Source: Halomonas elongata DSM 2581
GTDB taxonomy: Bacteria > Pseudomonadota > Gammaproteobacteria > Pseudomonadales > Halomonadaceae
Length of the DNA stretch: 64,000 nucleotides
Assembly: GCF_000196875.2 (NCBI RefSeq)
Contig: NC_014532.2
Location: forward strand, 3,720,001-3,784,000
Direction of reading: 5' to 3'
Positions within the stretch are counted from its first letter, which is position 1. Every line of letters starts with the position of its first letter. Below the pieces are notes generated by a model. That model was given only the letters and a program-made list of their open reading frames with translations, made no database searches and was not told the origin of the DNA. This document shows, in pieces, positions 1 through 6,897 of this stretch. The position numbers and the translations under genes are program-made.

Positions 1-157
1 GCTTCGTCCTCGCGTCAACCGTTAAACCTTAGAGGAATCGCGTTTCTGGATCCTGGCCGTCGGAGCCAGAAGCGTTAAAGCAAAAGACGGAACTAAGCAT
101 GTAGAGCCGATGGGCGAGTGTCGGCGGACGCGGGTTCGATTCCCGCCGCCTCCACCA
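1..157 (+). ncRNA. ssrA: tmRNA (ssrA), 3' part
   Basis: This is the 3' portion of transfer-messenger RNA, which rescues stalled ribosomes. The end has a T-arm (GGTTCGATTCC) and the acceptor strand ending CCACCA, preceded by the typical AAAGACGGAACTAAGCATGTAG stretch (split here only by reading; positions 81-103). The 5' part lies outside the window. The last 28 nt are the phage attachment core, so the 3' end now present may be phage-supplied. Function should be intact because the core is identical in attL and attR. Confidence 0.93.
130..157 (+). repeat. attL core, 28-bp direct repeat
   Basis: The T-arm/acceptor end of ssrA, from GCGGGTTCG to CTCCACCA, is repeated without mismatch at 44902-44929. 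Integration at the 3' end of tmRNA or tRNA genes is common for tyrosine-recombinase phages. Confidence 0.93.
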
Positions 158-168
158 CTCAAGCAATG

Positions 169-204
169 AAAACAGCCACTTACGAGTGGCTGTTTTTGTT
201 TTTT
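169..204 (+). terminator. Phage-borne copy of the ssrA terminator
   Basis: A hairpin (AACAGCCACT-TACG-AGTGGCTGTT) followed by a T-rich run lies 11 nt after the attL core. The same hairpin with one compensatory base-pair change lies 11 nt after attR (44941-44974). In the integrated state this phage sequence terminates the interrupted ssrA transcript. Confidence 0.85.
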
Positions 205-275
205 GGGCCTGAATATGCCTGATTTGGGCATGGTGTGGTCAGCTTTTTGGTCAACATTTGCCATCCCTTTTATCC

Positions 276-304
276 TTGTTGATACTGTACACATAAACAG
301 TAAT
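276..304 (+). promoter_or_regulatory. SOS promoter with LexA box
   Basis: The 20-bp sequence at 283-302 is TACTGT-ACACATAA-ACAGTA, a perfect CTGT-N8-ACAG LexA box with matching flanking TA. A -35-like TTGTTG (276-281) and -10-like AGTAAT (299-304) flank it with a 17-bp spacer. LexA binding would block this promoter until DNA damage. Confidence 0.8.
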
Positions 305-322
305 CGACAGGGAGGCCCTGCC

Positions 323-553
323 ATGGCCAAGAAGCACCGCCCCACCTCATACGAACTCCTCGGCCAGCGCGTAAAGCAAATCATCGCGGCAGCTACCTGG
401 CGCGAGCAGCGCCAGGTACACCTACAGCCAGCCGAGGGCGATAGCCCTGATGACTGGGATCGCCTGATCGATGAGATCAGCGAGAACGAGAACGTCGACG
501 TGACCCGCACCGACGAGGGTTGGCTGGTCAGCTGGGTGCCTGTCGGAGCGTAA
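323..553 (+). CDS. DUF1654-family protein, predicted SOS-induced
   Basis: This 76-residue protein begins MAKKHRPTSYELLGQRV and has a central W-x-x-L-I-x-E-I segment and a C-terminal EGWLVSW strand. The pattern matches DUF1654 proteins known from pseudomonads and their phages; the biochemical role is unknown. The start at 323 is chosen because GGGAGG lies 8-13 nt upstream and the LexA box just before it; an in-frame ATG further upstream would lie across the operator. It is first of two nearly adjacent genes (1 nt gap). It is likely expressed on DNA damage together with prophage induction (inference). Confidence 0.75.
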   Translation: MAKKHRPTSYELLGQRVKQIIAAATWREQRQVHLQPAEGDSPDDWDRLIDEISENENVDVTRTDEGWLVSWVPVGA

Positions 554-554
554 C

Positions 555-833
555 GTGGCCACAAGGCACCAGATCACCCAGTGGCGGAAGCGGCTCGAGC
601 GACGCGGCTGGATCGGTCTGCGCCGGGCAAAGCCCTCTACGGGCGAGTGGATCGAGTTTCACGTCATATGGCGTGGCCGGCTCTACAGTGGCCGGTGCCG
701 GCTGTCGGACCATGACCAGGCCGACTATTGGCGAGTGGGATCGATGACATATCTGCTATACCGGCAGCAGGGCATCATCGACGGGGTCTGGCGGCGGTGC
801 CAGCCAGGTAAGACGGGGATGGTCCGGCGGTAG
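555..833 (+). CDS. Hypothetical protein, 92 aa
   Basis: A basic protein with GTG start one base after the stop of the DUF1654 gene, so probably translationally coupled and under the same SOS promoter. The N-terminal RHQITQWRKRLERRGWI is helical and positively charged, followed by strand-like segments (EFHVIWRGRLYSGRCRL). I do not recognise the family. A nucleic-acid-binding role would fit the charge but is a guess. Confidence 0.55.
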   Translation: MATRHQITQWRKRLERRGWIGLRRAKPSTGEWIEFHVIWRGRLYSGRCRLSDHDQADYWRVGSMTYLLYRQQGIIDGVWRRCQPGKTGMVRR

Positions 834-848
834 TGGAGGTGACGCGAC

Positions 849-992
849 ATGCCGTCCTTGGCGGCGGCGCACTCCGTGTGCGTCGCATGCTGTGGGCGTC
901 ACCACATGGCAAGCATAGCCCATCCCCGGCGGGCTGCTGTGCGACATGAACGACTCGGCACGTGCGAAATCCCCCGCACGCACCCACCATAG
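849..992 (+). CDS. Small ORF, 47 aa, possible gene
   Basis: An ATG follows GGAGGT with an 8-nt gap, and the frame stays open for 47 codons. The product (MPSLAAAHSVCVACCGRHH...) has three closely spaced cysteines, CVACC, and histidines, and ends RTHPP. It fills the space between the SOS operon and hicA. No family is recognised. It could be chance, since the region is GC-rich and the only support is the ribosome binding site. Confidence 0.35.
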   Translation: MPSLAAAHSVCVACCGRHHMASIAHPRRAAVRHERLGTCEIPRTHPP

Positions 993-998
993 AGTTAC

Positions 999-1049
999 TG
1001 GGGTTATTTTTTCTTGACCATCGCTTCTAATGGGGTTACTATAACCCCA
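999..1049 (+). promoter_or_regulatory. hicAB promoter and operator
   Basis: TTGACC (1014-1019) and TACTAT (1037-1042) are spaced by 17 bp. The -10 lies inside a perfect inverted repeat TGGGGTTA-CTA-TAACCCCA (1031-1049), and a third half-site TGGGGTTA lies just upstream of the -35 (999-1006). This is the layout expected for autoregulation by a HicB-type antitoxin or the HicAB complex. Confidence 0.75.
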
Positions 1050-1072
1050 TCAACGCAGCAAAGGAGCCGGAG

Positions 1073-1255
1073 GTGAAAAGCAGTGAACTGATCAAGGAGC
1101 TTGAAGCGGATGGATGGCAGCTAGATCGCATCAAGGGCAGTCACCACCACTTCAGACACCCCTCCAAGCCCGGCACCATCACGGTGCCTCATCCAAAGAA
1201 GGATCTGAAAAAGGGCTTAGTACAAGGGATCAGAAAGCAAGCCGGCCTCAAGTGA
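1073..1255 (+). CDS. hicA: HicA-family mRNA interferase toxin
   Basis: This 60-residue protein has the HicA double-stranded-RNA-binding-like fold signature: MKSSELIKELEADGW at the N-terminus, the catalytic histidine in KGSHHHF, then P-x-K-P-G-x-x-x-V-P-HPKKDLKKGLVQGIRKQAGL. HicA cleaves mRNA and tmRNA and is neutralised by HicB. The GTG start at 1073 follows GGAG in the sequence AAGGAGCCGGAGGTG. It is the first gene of the pair, the usual hicAB order. As a prophage gene it may stabilise the lysogen or act in phage competition (inference). Confidence 0.9.
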   Translation: MKSSELIKELEADGWQLDRIKGSHHHFRHPSKPGTITVPHPKKDLKKGLVQGIRKQAGLK

Positions 1256-1293
1256 GGCCGGTCACCTCCGGCACTTCACACAGGAGCGACGAC

Positions 1294-1971
1294 ATGTACT
1301 ACCCCATTGCTATCGAGATCGCTGACGAACAGCACGCCTACAGCGTCGTGGTTCCCGATCTGCCGGGCTGCTTCTCCGCCGGCGACACCTTCGACGAGGC
1401 GGTCGCCAATGCGCGCGAGGCCATCGAGGGGCATCTGGAAAGCCTGTCCGATCACGGTGATCCAATCCCTAAGACCACTACCATCGAGCAGCATCTGGAG
1501 AATCCAGACTATAAAGGTTGGGTATGGGCGACTGTTGAGGTCGATATAACGCCCTACCTGGGCAAGAGCCACAAGATCAATGTCACACTTCCGGAACTAT
1601 TGATCAAGCGCATCGACACCGCAGTAGCAAAACAGGGCGATGTGTATCAGAGCCGGTCGGGATTTCTGTCCCGCGCCGCGCAATACGAATTGGAGCGCAT
1701 TACTAATAAGGAGCGAAACATGAACGCCGAGCAAGCACGCCAACAGGCCGAAGCCGCTGACCCGAACCACGAAAATATCGTGAAGCGATTGACGTCAGAA
1801 ATTAATGCCCAATCCAAGATGGGGCGTCGAAGCGCTTCATCACATTTTCAGACCGACATCTTTAGCCAAGAAGATATTGATACAGCAATCGCCGAACTTG
1901 AAAATCTAGGGTATAAAGTCAAATCGGAAAAAATTAACCCCAAATTCTATGTCATCACAGCTGAATGGTGA
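1294..1971 (+). CDS. hicB: HicB-family antitoxin with unusual C-terminal extension
   Basis: Residues 1-60 are the degenerate RNase H fold of HicB (MYYPIAIEIADE, VVPDLPGCFSAGDTFDEAVANAREAIEGHL). Residues 90-135 form a ribbon-helix-helix or CopG-like DNA-binding end (INVTLPELLIKRID...FLSRAAQYELER), where HicB proteins normally stop. Here the frame continues for another 80-90 residues (total 225). The extension begins near an in-frame ATG at 1720 preceded by AAGGAG, so it may also be made as a separate 83-residue protein. Its sequence (IDTAIAELENLGYKVKSEKINPKFYVITAEW end part) is not recognised. The gene starts at 1294 with AGGAG upstream, 38 nt after hicA. Confidence 0.85.
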   Translation: MYYPIAIEIADEQHAYSVVVPDLPGCFSAGDTFDEAVANAREAIEGHLESLSDHGDPIPKTTTIEQHLENPDYKGWVWATVEVDITPYLGKSHKINVTLPELLIKRIDTAVAKQGDVYQSRSGFLSRAAQYELERITNKERNMNAEQARQQAEAADPNHENIVKRLTSEINAQSKMGRRSASSHFQTDIFSQEDIDTAIAELENLGYKVKSEKINPKFYVITAEW

Positions 1972-1990
1972 CTCTTTGGAGGAATGAGAA

Positions 1991-2010
1991 AAGGGGCCAC
2001 CGCGCCCCTT
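1991..2010. terminator. Intergenic hairpin between convergent genes
   Basis: AAGGGGC pairs with GCCCCTT across a 6-nt loop, in the 88-bp gap between hicB (rightward) and the tail-fibre-end gene (leftward). A-rich and T-rich flanks are short, so it is a plausible bidirectional terminator of moderate strength. Confidence 0.55.
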
Positions 2011-2059
2011 CTAACAACAATTAACAACAATGCTCCTTCAAAGTTAGATCCAACTCCCG

Positions 2060-2479
2060 TCACGCCCCCGCCACGACCCCGAACCTATCTGGTGGCGTGA
2101 CCGTGATCACGCCACCCTGCCCGTCGTCGACCTCCCGGGGCGTTCTGTCGTAGACGCTGTCGTACTTGGCCAACTTGTCCGGGTCGTCGAACACCTGGCC
2201 ATAGACCGCATCCGCCGTGCCCCGGCCGGTGAACTCGGCTTCCCCGAGGATCTCGATGCCCGGGATCCCTCGCCACTGCGCGGCCTGTGCCTCGCGGAAT
2301 CGCGCATAGGCCAGCACCGCGCTGCCGTTCTGGACCGACTTGGTTCTCGCGAACCCGTCGATCACCGGCGGCAGCCTGATCTCACCCTGGTCGGTCTGCC
2401 GGAGCAGTTCCGGGTGGTTCAGCGAGAGGTACTGTGCCAGTGCGGGGTAGTCCGCCACATACAGAATCGCGTCGATCAT
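2060..2479 (-). CDS. Phage hypothetical protein at end of tail-fibre operon
   Basis: A 139-residue protein (MIDAILYVADYPALAQYL...). Its start overlaps the stop of the upstream fibre gene in an ATGA arrangement, so it is the last gene of the late operon. Similar small proteins follow tail fibre genes in lambdoid phages and can act in fibre assembly, but no family motif is seen here. Followed by the hairpin at 1991-2010. Confidence 0.7.
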   Translation of the reverse strand: MIDAILYVADYPALAQYLSLNHPELLRQTDQGEIRLPPVIDGFARTKSVQNGSAVLAYARFREAQAAQWRGIPGIEILGEAEFTGRGTADAVYGQVFDDPDKLAKYDSVYDRTPREVDDGQGGVITVTPPDRFGVVAGA

Positions 2480-4275
2480 TGCAGGGCCTCCAGCTCATCG
2501 AGGGGCATGTAATAGGGGTAATAGCGCAGCCGGCGGAGATAGCCATTCAGCACGCCTGACCAGCCCGTATGCTGGGTACCCAATGTCAGGCGATTGATCG
2601 TCAGCCGCTTGTCACTCATGATGCCAATATTGCGTGTATCCTCACCCCGGTTGATCGCCATCACGAAGCGGCCTTGTTCTTCGTAAGCCAACGCGTAGGT
2701 AGTGGTCTCTGGATAAAGCCTCGGGGAGAAGCTGTGACCGGCGAACGAATTACCGTCGGGAGACGCTACATAGACCTGGCCGCGCTTGGAGATGACCATG
2801 CGCTCATCTTGTGAACCGGCCCCCAGAGTCACGATATTGTCGTCATCCGCCCCGCCGCCTTTCATCGCGGCATCAACGAATACCGAGCACTGCCGCCGGT
2901 TCTCCCAGCCGTCGGCATAGACATGCACGGCGTCAGCCTCGCGGGCTGCCGATGCCCCCTCGGTCCAGATCGGCGAGGTCGCACTGCCTCGCACCTCAAA
3001 CTGCCCCCAGTAGAGATCCATGCCACTGGTTTCATCACCGGCAAAGTCCAGGTTGCCGTCATTGTCCTTGAGGAAGATGTGCACCCAGGAGCCATCACTG
3101 GTGGCCACCCCAGTGATTTCCACGCGATAGAACCCGTCAGGGAGCGGCAGTACCTTGATCTCCACGGTACTGCTCGCCGTCCAGGTGACCTCACCGGTGG
3201 TGCCATCGATCGAAGCCCCGACATCACCGCCATAACCGTTCACCCTGACGTCGAACAGGCTGTAGCCCTGCGGCTTGAAGAAGAAGGCGTACGTAACCTC
3301 CTGGCCCTCGTTGTCGATCGGGTTGTTCTGGCGCACGAAGTGGCGCCCCGTCGTCGCGTCCGGCACCACCCGCTGAGGCATGCCGATCCCTCCAGGGAAG
3401 GGATCGCCGTCACCGGGAAACAACATGGCCCCGGGATTGGCATCCCAGCGGTTGCACTCCGCGATCTCGTTGGTCGAGTGCGGCTCGTTGAGCACCCCCA
3501 GCGGCGCTCCAGTGACCGGATCATACTCATACGCCAGCGTATCGACCGGTACCTCCACCAATTTTCCCTTCGCGTCCCACACCCACTTGGGCGAGGCGCG
3601 CAGTACGGTGATGACCTCGCTATCGGAGAGCGCGTGCTGCACACCGTCCATGGGCGAGTCGGTCCAGCCGTACGCCTGCAGCAGGAAATCGGCATGCAGC
3701 GACTGGCCCAGGTCGCCCTGGCGCTGCAGGGAGCGCGACAGGCGCACCTGGTCACGCATCCGTGCGTCGACACCGGCCCGGGTGTAGTACTCAGCGATCA
3801 GCGTGGCGCTGCCGCTGTCGTTGCGGTAGACATCAATGCGCCGGGCCTCGGGTGCGGCGATGACGCGGAAATAATCGCCATCGCTGGTGGCCCCCAGCCC
3901 CGATCCAACGCCCGTGTATGTCGCCGTGGCCTGGGCCACGGCATCGGCCATATTGGTGGCCGTGTCCGCGTAAGCCGAGGCAAGGGACGCTTTCTCCGTC
4001 GTCGTCGTCACTGCCGCCTGAATGGTGTCCTGGTCGACATGCACCTCGTTTTTGGCCTGTTCGGCGGCCGCCGCATCATTCGCGGCACTCGAGGCGGAGC
4101 TGCTCGCGGCATCCGCCTGGGACTTGGCATAGGCGGCCATGTCGATGGTGCCTGCCATCGCGGGCAGCAGCCGGGTGCGGTGCCCGCCGTTGGCCATGCC
4201 GGTATCGGGGTCGGCGTCATCGGTATAGGTCTTGCCGTCGCCGCCGTATTCCGTGGGATAGGTGACCGATGTCAT
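2476..4275 (-). CDS. Tail fibre / host-recognition protein
   Basis: A 599-residue protein. Residues 45-110 are Ala/Ser/Asp-rich (KSQADAASSSASSAANDAAAAEQAK, partly split here) as in trimeric coiled-coil fibre shafts. The middle and C-terminal parts contain aromatic, Gly-rich beta segments such as GFYRVEITGVATSDGSWVH and FSPRLYPETTTYALAYEEQ, resembling carbohydrate-binding or phage-tip beta-sandwich repeats. The start at 4275 is chosen because its ATG overlaps the upstream stop (TAATG) and the N-terminus MTSVTYPTEYGGDG is fibre-like. It is likely the receptor-binding or tip fibre protein (inference from position and composition). Confidence 0.75.
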   Translation of the reverse strand: MTSVTYPTEYGGDGKTYTDDADPDTGMANGGHRTRLLPAMAGTIDMAAYAKSQADAASSSASSAANDAAAAEQAKNEVHVDQDTIQAAVTTTTEKASLASAYADTATNMADAVAQATATYTGVGSGLGATSDGDYFRVIAAPEARRIDVYRNDSGSATLIAEYYTRAGVDARMRDQVRLSRSLQRQGDLGQSLHADFLLQAYGWTDSPMDGVQHALSDSEVITVLRASPKWVWDAKGKLVEVPVDTLAYEYDPVTGAPLGVLNEPHSTNEIAECNRWDANPGAMLFPGDGDPFPGGIGMPQRVVPDATTGRHFVRQNNPIDNEGQEVTYAFFFKPQGYSLFDVRVNGYGGDVGASIDGTTGEVTWTASSTVEIKVLPLPDGFYRVEITGVATSDGSWVHIFLKDNDGNLDFAGDETSGMDLYWGQFEVRGSATSPIWTEGASAAREADAVHVYADGWENRRQCSVFVDAAMKGGGADDDNIVTLGAGSQDERMVISKRGQVYVASPDGNSFAGHSFSPRLYPETTTYALAYEEQGRFVMAINRGEDTRNIGIMSDKRLTINRLTLGTQHTGWSGVLNGYLRRLRYYPYYMPLDELEALQ

Positions 4276-5132
4276 TACAGGATCTCCAGCAAGGAAAGCG
4301 AACCACTGTGGGTGGCGTGGTAGGGATGCGAGAGCGCGTCGATCTGCTGCTGCCGCGCCAGAAAGGTGCGTGCGAAATTCTCCGGTGATGGATGCGAGGA
4401 AAACGCATAGAGGATCTCGCCGGCGATGCCCTCTGTGCGCTGCAGGCTGTACAGCCGCGTGAACGCCTCCTGCTCGCTCAGGTAATCCAGGGAGAACGTC
4501 GCCGTGCGCCGGCGCCGCTTGAGATCGAAATACTCGGTGCGGTCCCCGGCCTCGGTGATCTCGGTGGTGTCGTCGTAGCCATGGGTGATGCCGTACGAGA
4601 TGTTGAACTCGGGCTGCCAGGCATCGCCGATGAACAGCCGCCCGATCTCGATGTAGCCGTCGGGGTTGGCCGGATCGTCGAATGCGACCCGGATATAGGA
4701 GGTCACCTGGACCTCGTCGATGAAAACGGTGAGCAGCGGGGTGAAGGCCGCATCGGCTTCGATCGTGCCGGCCCAGAAATTGTCGTATTCCCACTCGAGT
4801 TCGGCGGTGGCGTAGACCGCCGGCCAGACATTCTGCGGGCCGCTATCCCAGGTCACCGTGCCATTCGGTCCGGAGCCGATGATGACGCGATACTGGGCCG
4901 AGGCACTCAGGTTATGCGCGGCGAGGGCCACCACCCCGACCGGTCGCGGTGTTCCCAGCTCGATGTCGATGACACCCCCGGCATCGTTCAGCCGGGCCTT
5001 CTCCGCGAGCTCGCGGCGCTGAACCAGCGACAGCGGCTGTTCTTCGGACCAGTATGATGAAGACGTGCTCAGGGTGGCGTCGTCGATCAGGTTGGGCCAA
5101 CACAGAACGATCTTGTTCGGGTCAAGCGGCAT
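4275..5132 (-). CDS. Tail tip / baseplate-associated protein
   Basis: A 285-residue protein starting MPLDPNKIVLCWPNLID after AGGAGG. It has a beta-rich region (VIDIELGTPRPVGVVALAAHNL, ADAAFTPLLTVFIDEVQVTSYIRVAF) that looks like a jelly-roll or discoidin-like module. Its C-terminus is translationally coupled to the fibre gene (TAATG). Position between the putative hub and the fibre suggests an adaptor in the tail tip. The family name is not certain. Confidence 0.7.
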   Translation of the reverse strand: MPLDPNKIVLCWPNLIDDATLSTSSSYWSEEQPLSLVQRRELAEKARLNDAGGVIDIELGTPRPVGVVALAAHNLSASAQYRVIIGSGPNGTVTWDSGPQNVWPAVYATAELEWEYDNFWAGTIEADAAFTPLLTVFIDEVQVTSYIRVAFDDPANPDGYIEIGRLFIGDAWQPEFNISYGITHGYDDTTEITEAGDRTEYFDLKRRRRTATFSLDYLSEQEAFTRLYSLQRTEGIAGEILYAFSSHPSPENFARTFLARQQQIDALSHPYHATHSGSLSLLEIL

Positions 5133-5148
5133 GCGTCCTCCTGTCACG

Positions 5149-6600
5149 TCAGCCCCACAACTCCAAGGTGATACGCCCGGTGCGGGCATTCAGTTCTCGA
5201 CCGATGATGCGCATGTCACGCCCCTGGCCGTAGCCGAGGCGGGGCGTCGTCACGGTCACGGTGTCGCCAATGGCCCGTTGCCGGGACTGGGCCAGACGCC
5301 CCTCGAGCGTGACGCGATCACGCCGCACGCTGAGCAGGTCGGCCAGGCGGTCGGCGACGGCCTGGGCATCCGCGCGCGAGCGCAGGTCGGTCTCGATCGT
5401 CAGTTCATCGGCCAGGGGATGGTGGTCCCGGGTGGTCTGGCGCTCGGCCTGGGCATCGCGATACTGCCGGGCGAGGCGCGCCCGGCGGGCATCGCTCACG
5501 CTGGCGGCCACGTCGGTCTGGGTCGTCTCGAGGCGATCCGCGCGCACCGTCACCCGCCAAACCGGCAGGCCGTTGTCGCCGGCCCCGGCCGAGGACCGGC
5601 CCAGCGAGGTGATCTGGTGATCGGCCAGGGTGGCCACGGGGGTAGCGGGGGCCTGCAGCAGGTGGGCACGCAGCGTGCCCCCTGGCGTCAACCGCCACCA
5701 GCCACCCACCGAGACCGCCAGGCGGTCGAGGAGCGCGGCTGTATTGACGGCGTCGGCGATATAGAGGCCCACGGTGCCGACGCCATCCAGGTTGGTGGCA
5801 TCGCCGGCGTCCAGGGTCTCGCCCGCCTCGGCGGCGATGTCGGCCACCACCGCCCCGGCACCGGTCGACGCCGAGGCCGCATCCACGGTGACCTGCCCCT
5901 CCGGCGAGGTGCCCAGTCGCACATAGCCCTCGAAGGCCCGGAACTCACCGGCGGCCGGCGCCGTGGTCTGCAGCGCATCGAGATCCGCGTAGGCCCCGCC
6001 GTCGGTGAGTGAAGCACCCTTGTCATAGACGGCCGACACCGCGCAGTCGGCACGGCTGCTGACCTGGTAAATCAGCTTGGCCGAGTTGACCAGCACCGGC
6101 TCGGCATTGCGCACATCGCCGTAGACGCGCGGTTTGACCTGGCCGGCGATGTCGTCCTCGGTGCCCTCGAGGCCATCGGGCAGCACGTTGTCGCCGGCGT
6201 AGGTCTCATGCGGGTGCGGTGTCTGCAGCAGCGTGCCCGGCTCGCGCAGGCGTACCGAGACCTCGCCCCGGCTGAACGACAGCCCGGCAACGGTGCCGCG
6301 CCAGGCTTCCAGGACGTTGCCCGAATCGACCCGTGACAGCACGGCCTCTCGACCGTCCACGGCATAGTCCGCGAGATAATCGAGACCGCCGTCGGCATTG
6401 ATCAGCGTGGTCTCGCCGATGCCGCTTCGTTTGATGCTGACCAGGTCACCGGCATACATGCCCTCACGGTAGAGGCCCGGCTGGCGGATGCGGGGTGTCC
6501 ATAGCTGTGCGGTGGGGGCGCTGTAGGCGCCGTCGGAAAACCGCAGCGTTACGGCGTCACCGGCGGCGTCCCGGGCCTCGATCGTCAGTAACCAGGTCAT
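5149..6600 (-). CDS. Putative tail hub / tip protein
   Basis: A 483-residue protein downstream of the tape measure gene, the location of distal tail and hub proteins. The N-terminal half is beta-rich (WTPRIRQPGLYREGMYAGDLVSI; VSVRLREPGTLLQTP), and the C-terminal third contains helical, Arg/Ala-rich segments (VSDARRARLARQYRDAQAERQT) followed by VTLEGRLAQSRQRAIGDTVTV. The end segment resembles the OB-like end of baseplate hub proteins. Assignment rests mainly on gene order. Confidence 0.65.
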   Translation of the reverse strand: MTWLLTIEARDAAGDAVTLRFSDGAYSAPTAQLWTPRIRQPGLYREGMYAGDLVSIKRSGIGETTLINADGGLDYLADYAVDGREAVLSRVDSGNVLEAWRGTVAGLSFSRGEVSVRLREPGTLLQTPHPHETYAGDNVLPDGLEGTEDDIAGQVKPRVYGDVRNAEPVLVNSAKLIYQVSSRADCAVSAVYDKGASLTDGGAYADLDALQTTAPAAGEFRAFEGYVRLGTSPEGQVTVDAASASTGAGAVVADIAAEAGETLDAGDATNLDGVGTVGLYIADAVNTAALLDRLAVSVGGWWRLTPGGTLRAHLLQAPATPVATLADHQITSLGRSSAGAGDNGLPVWRVTVRADRLETTQTDVAASVSDARRARLARQYRDAQAERQTTRDHHPLADELTIETDLRSRADAQAVADRLADLLSVRRDRVTLEGRLAQSRQRAIGDTVTVTTPRLGYGQGRDMRIIGRELNARTGRITLELWG

Positions 6601-6606
6601 CGCAAC

Positions 6607-6897
6607 CTACATCCCCAGCCAATACGCGAGCGCCGCCACGGCAATGGCGGGCACGATGATGTCGAGTGCAGAATCTCGCGACCAGCCGCGGATGATCGGC
6701 TCCCAAGGCTTGACCGGGAGCGACTCTCCCCATTCCCACCCGCGCCGGATGCCGAGCTTGTACTCGTGCTGCGATAGCTCGCGGCCCAGGTAGAACGCTA
6801 CCGCCAATGCACCGGCGGCGGCGTAACCGATGAGTTGGCCGACGGCAAGCTGGATCGCGATGGCGATGAGGGCATGAGAAAGAGCTGTCTTGATCAT
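6607..6897 (-). CDS. Small membrane protein of the tail module
   Basis: A 96-residue protein with a hydrophobic N-terminal stretch of about 30 residues (HALIAIAIQLAVGQLIGYAA, ending near AFYLG) and a second segment at the C-terminus (DIIVPAIAVAALAYWLGM), separated by a basic/aromatic linker (RRGWEWGESLPVKPWEPIIRGW). Its ATG overlaps the tape-measure stop (ATGA). Membrane proteins at this position are uncommon in lambda-like tails. It may act in DNA entry or in the lysogen envelope (inference only). Confidence 0.65.
   Translation of the reverse strand: MIKTALSHALIAIAIQLAVGQLIGYAAAGALAVAFYLGRELSQHEYKLGIRRGWEWGESLPVKPWEPIIRGWSRDSALDIIVPAIAVAALAYWLGM

Noticed and set aside
2923..4323. 466-residue rightward frame opposite the tail fibre gene
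   Set aside because: Antisense frame with no start signal; the leftward frame is coupled to its neighbours by stop/start overlaps.
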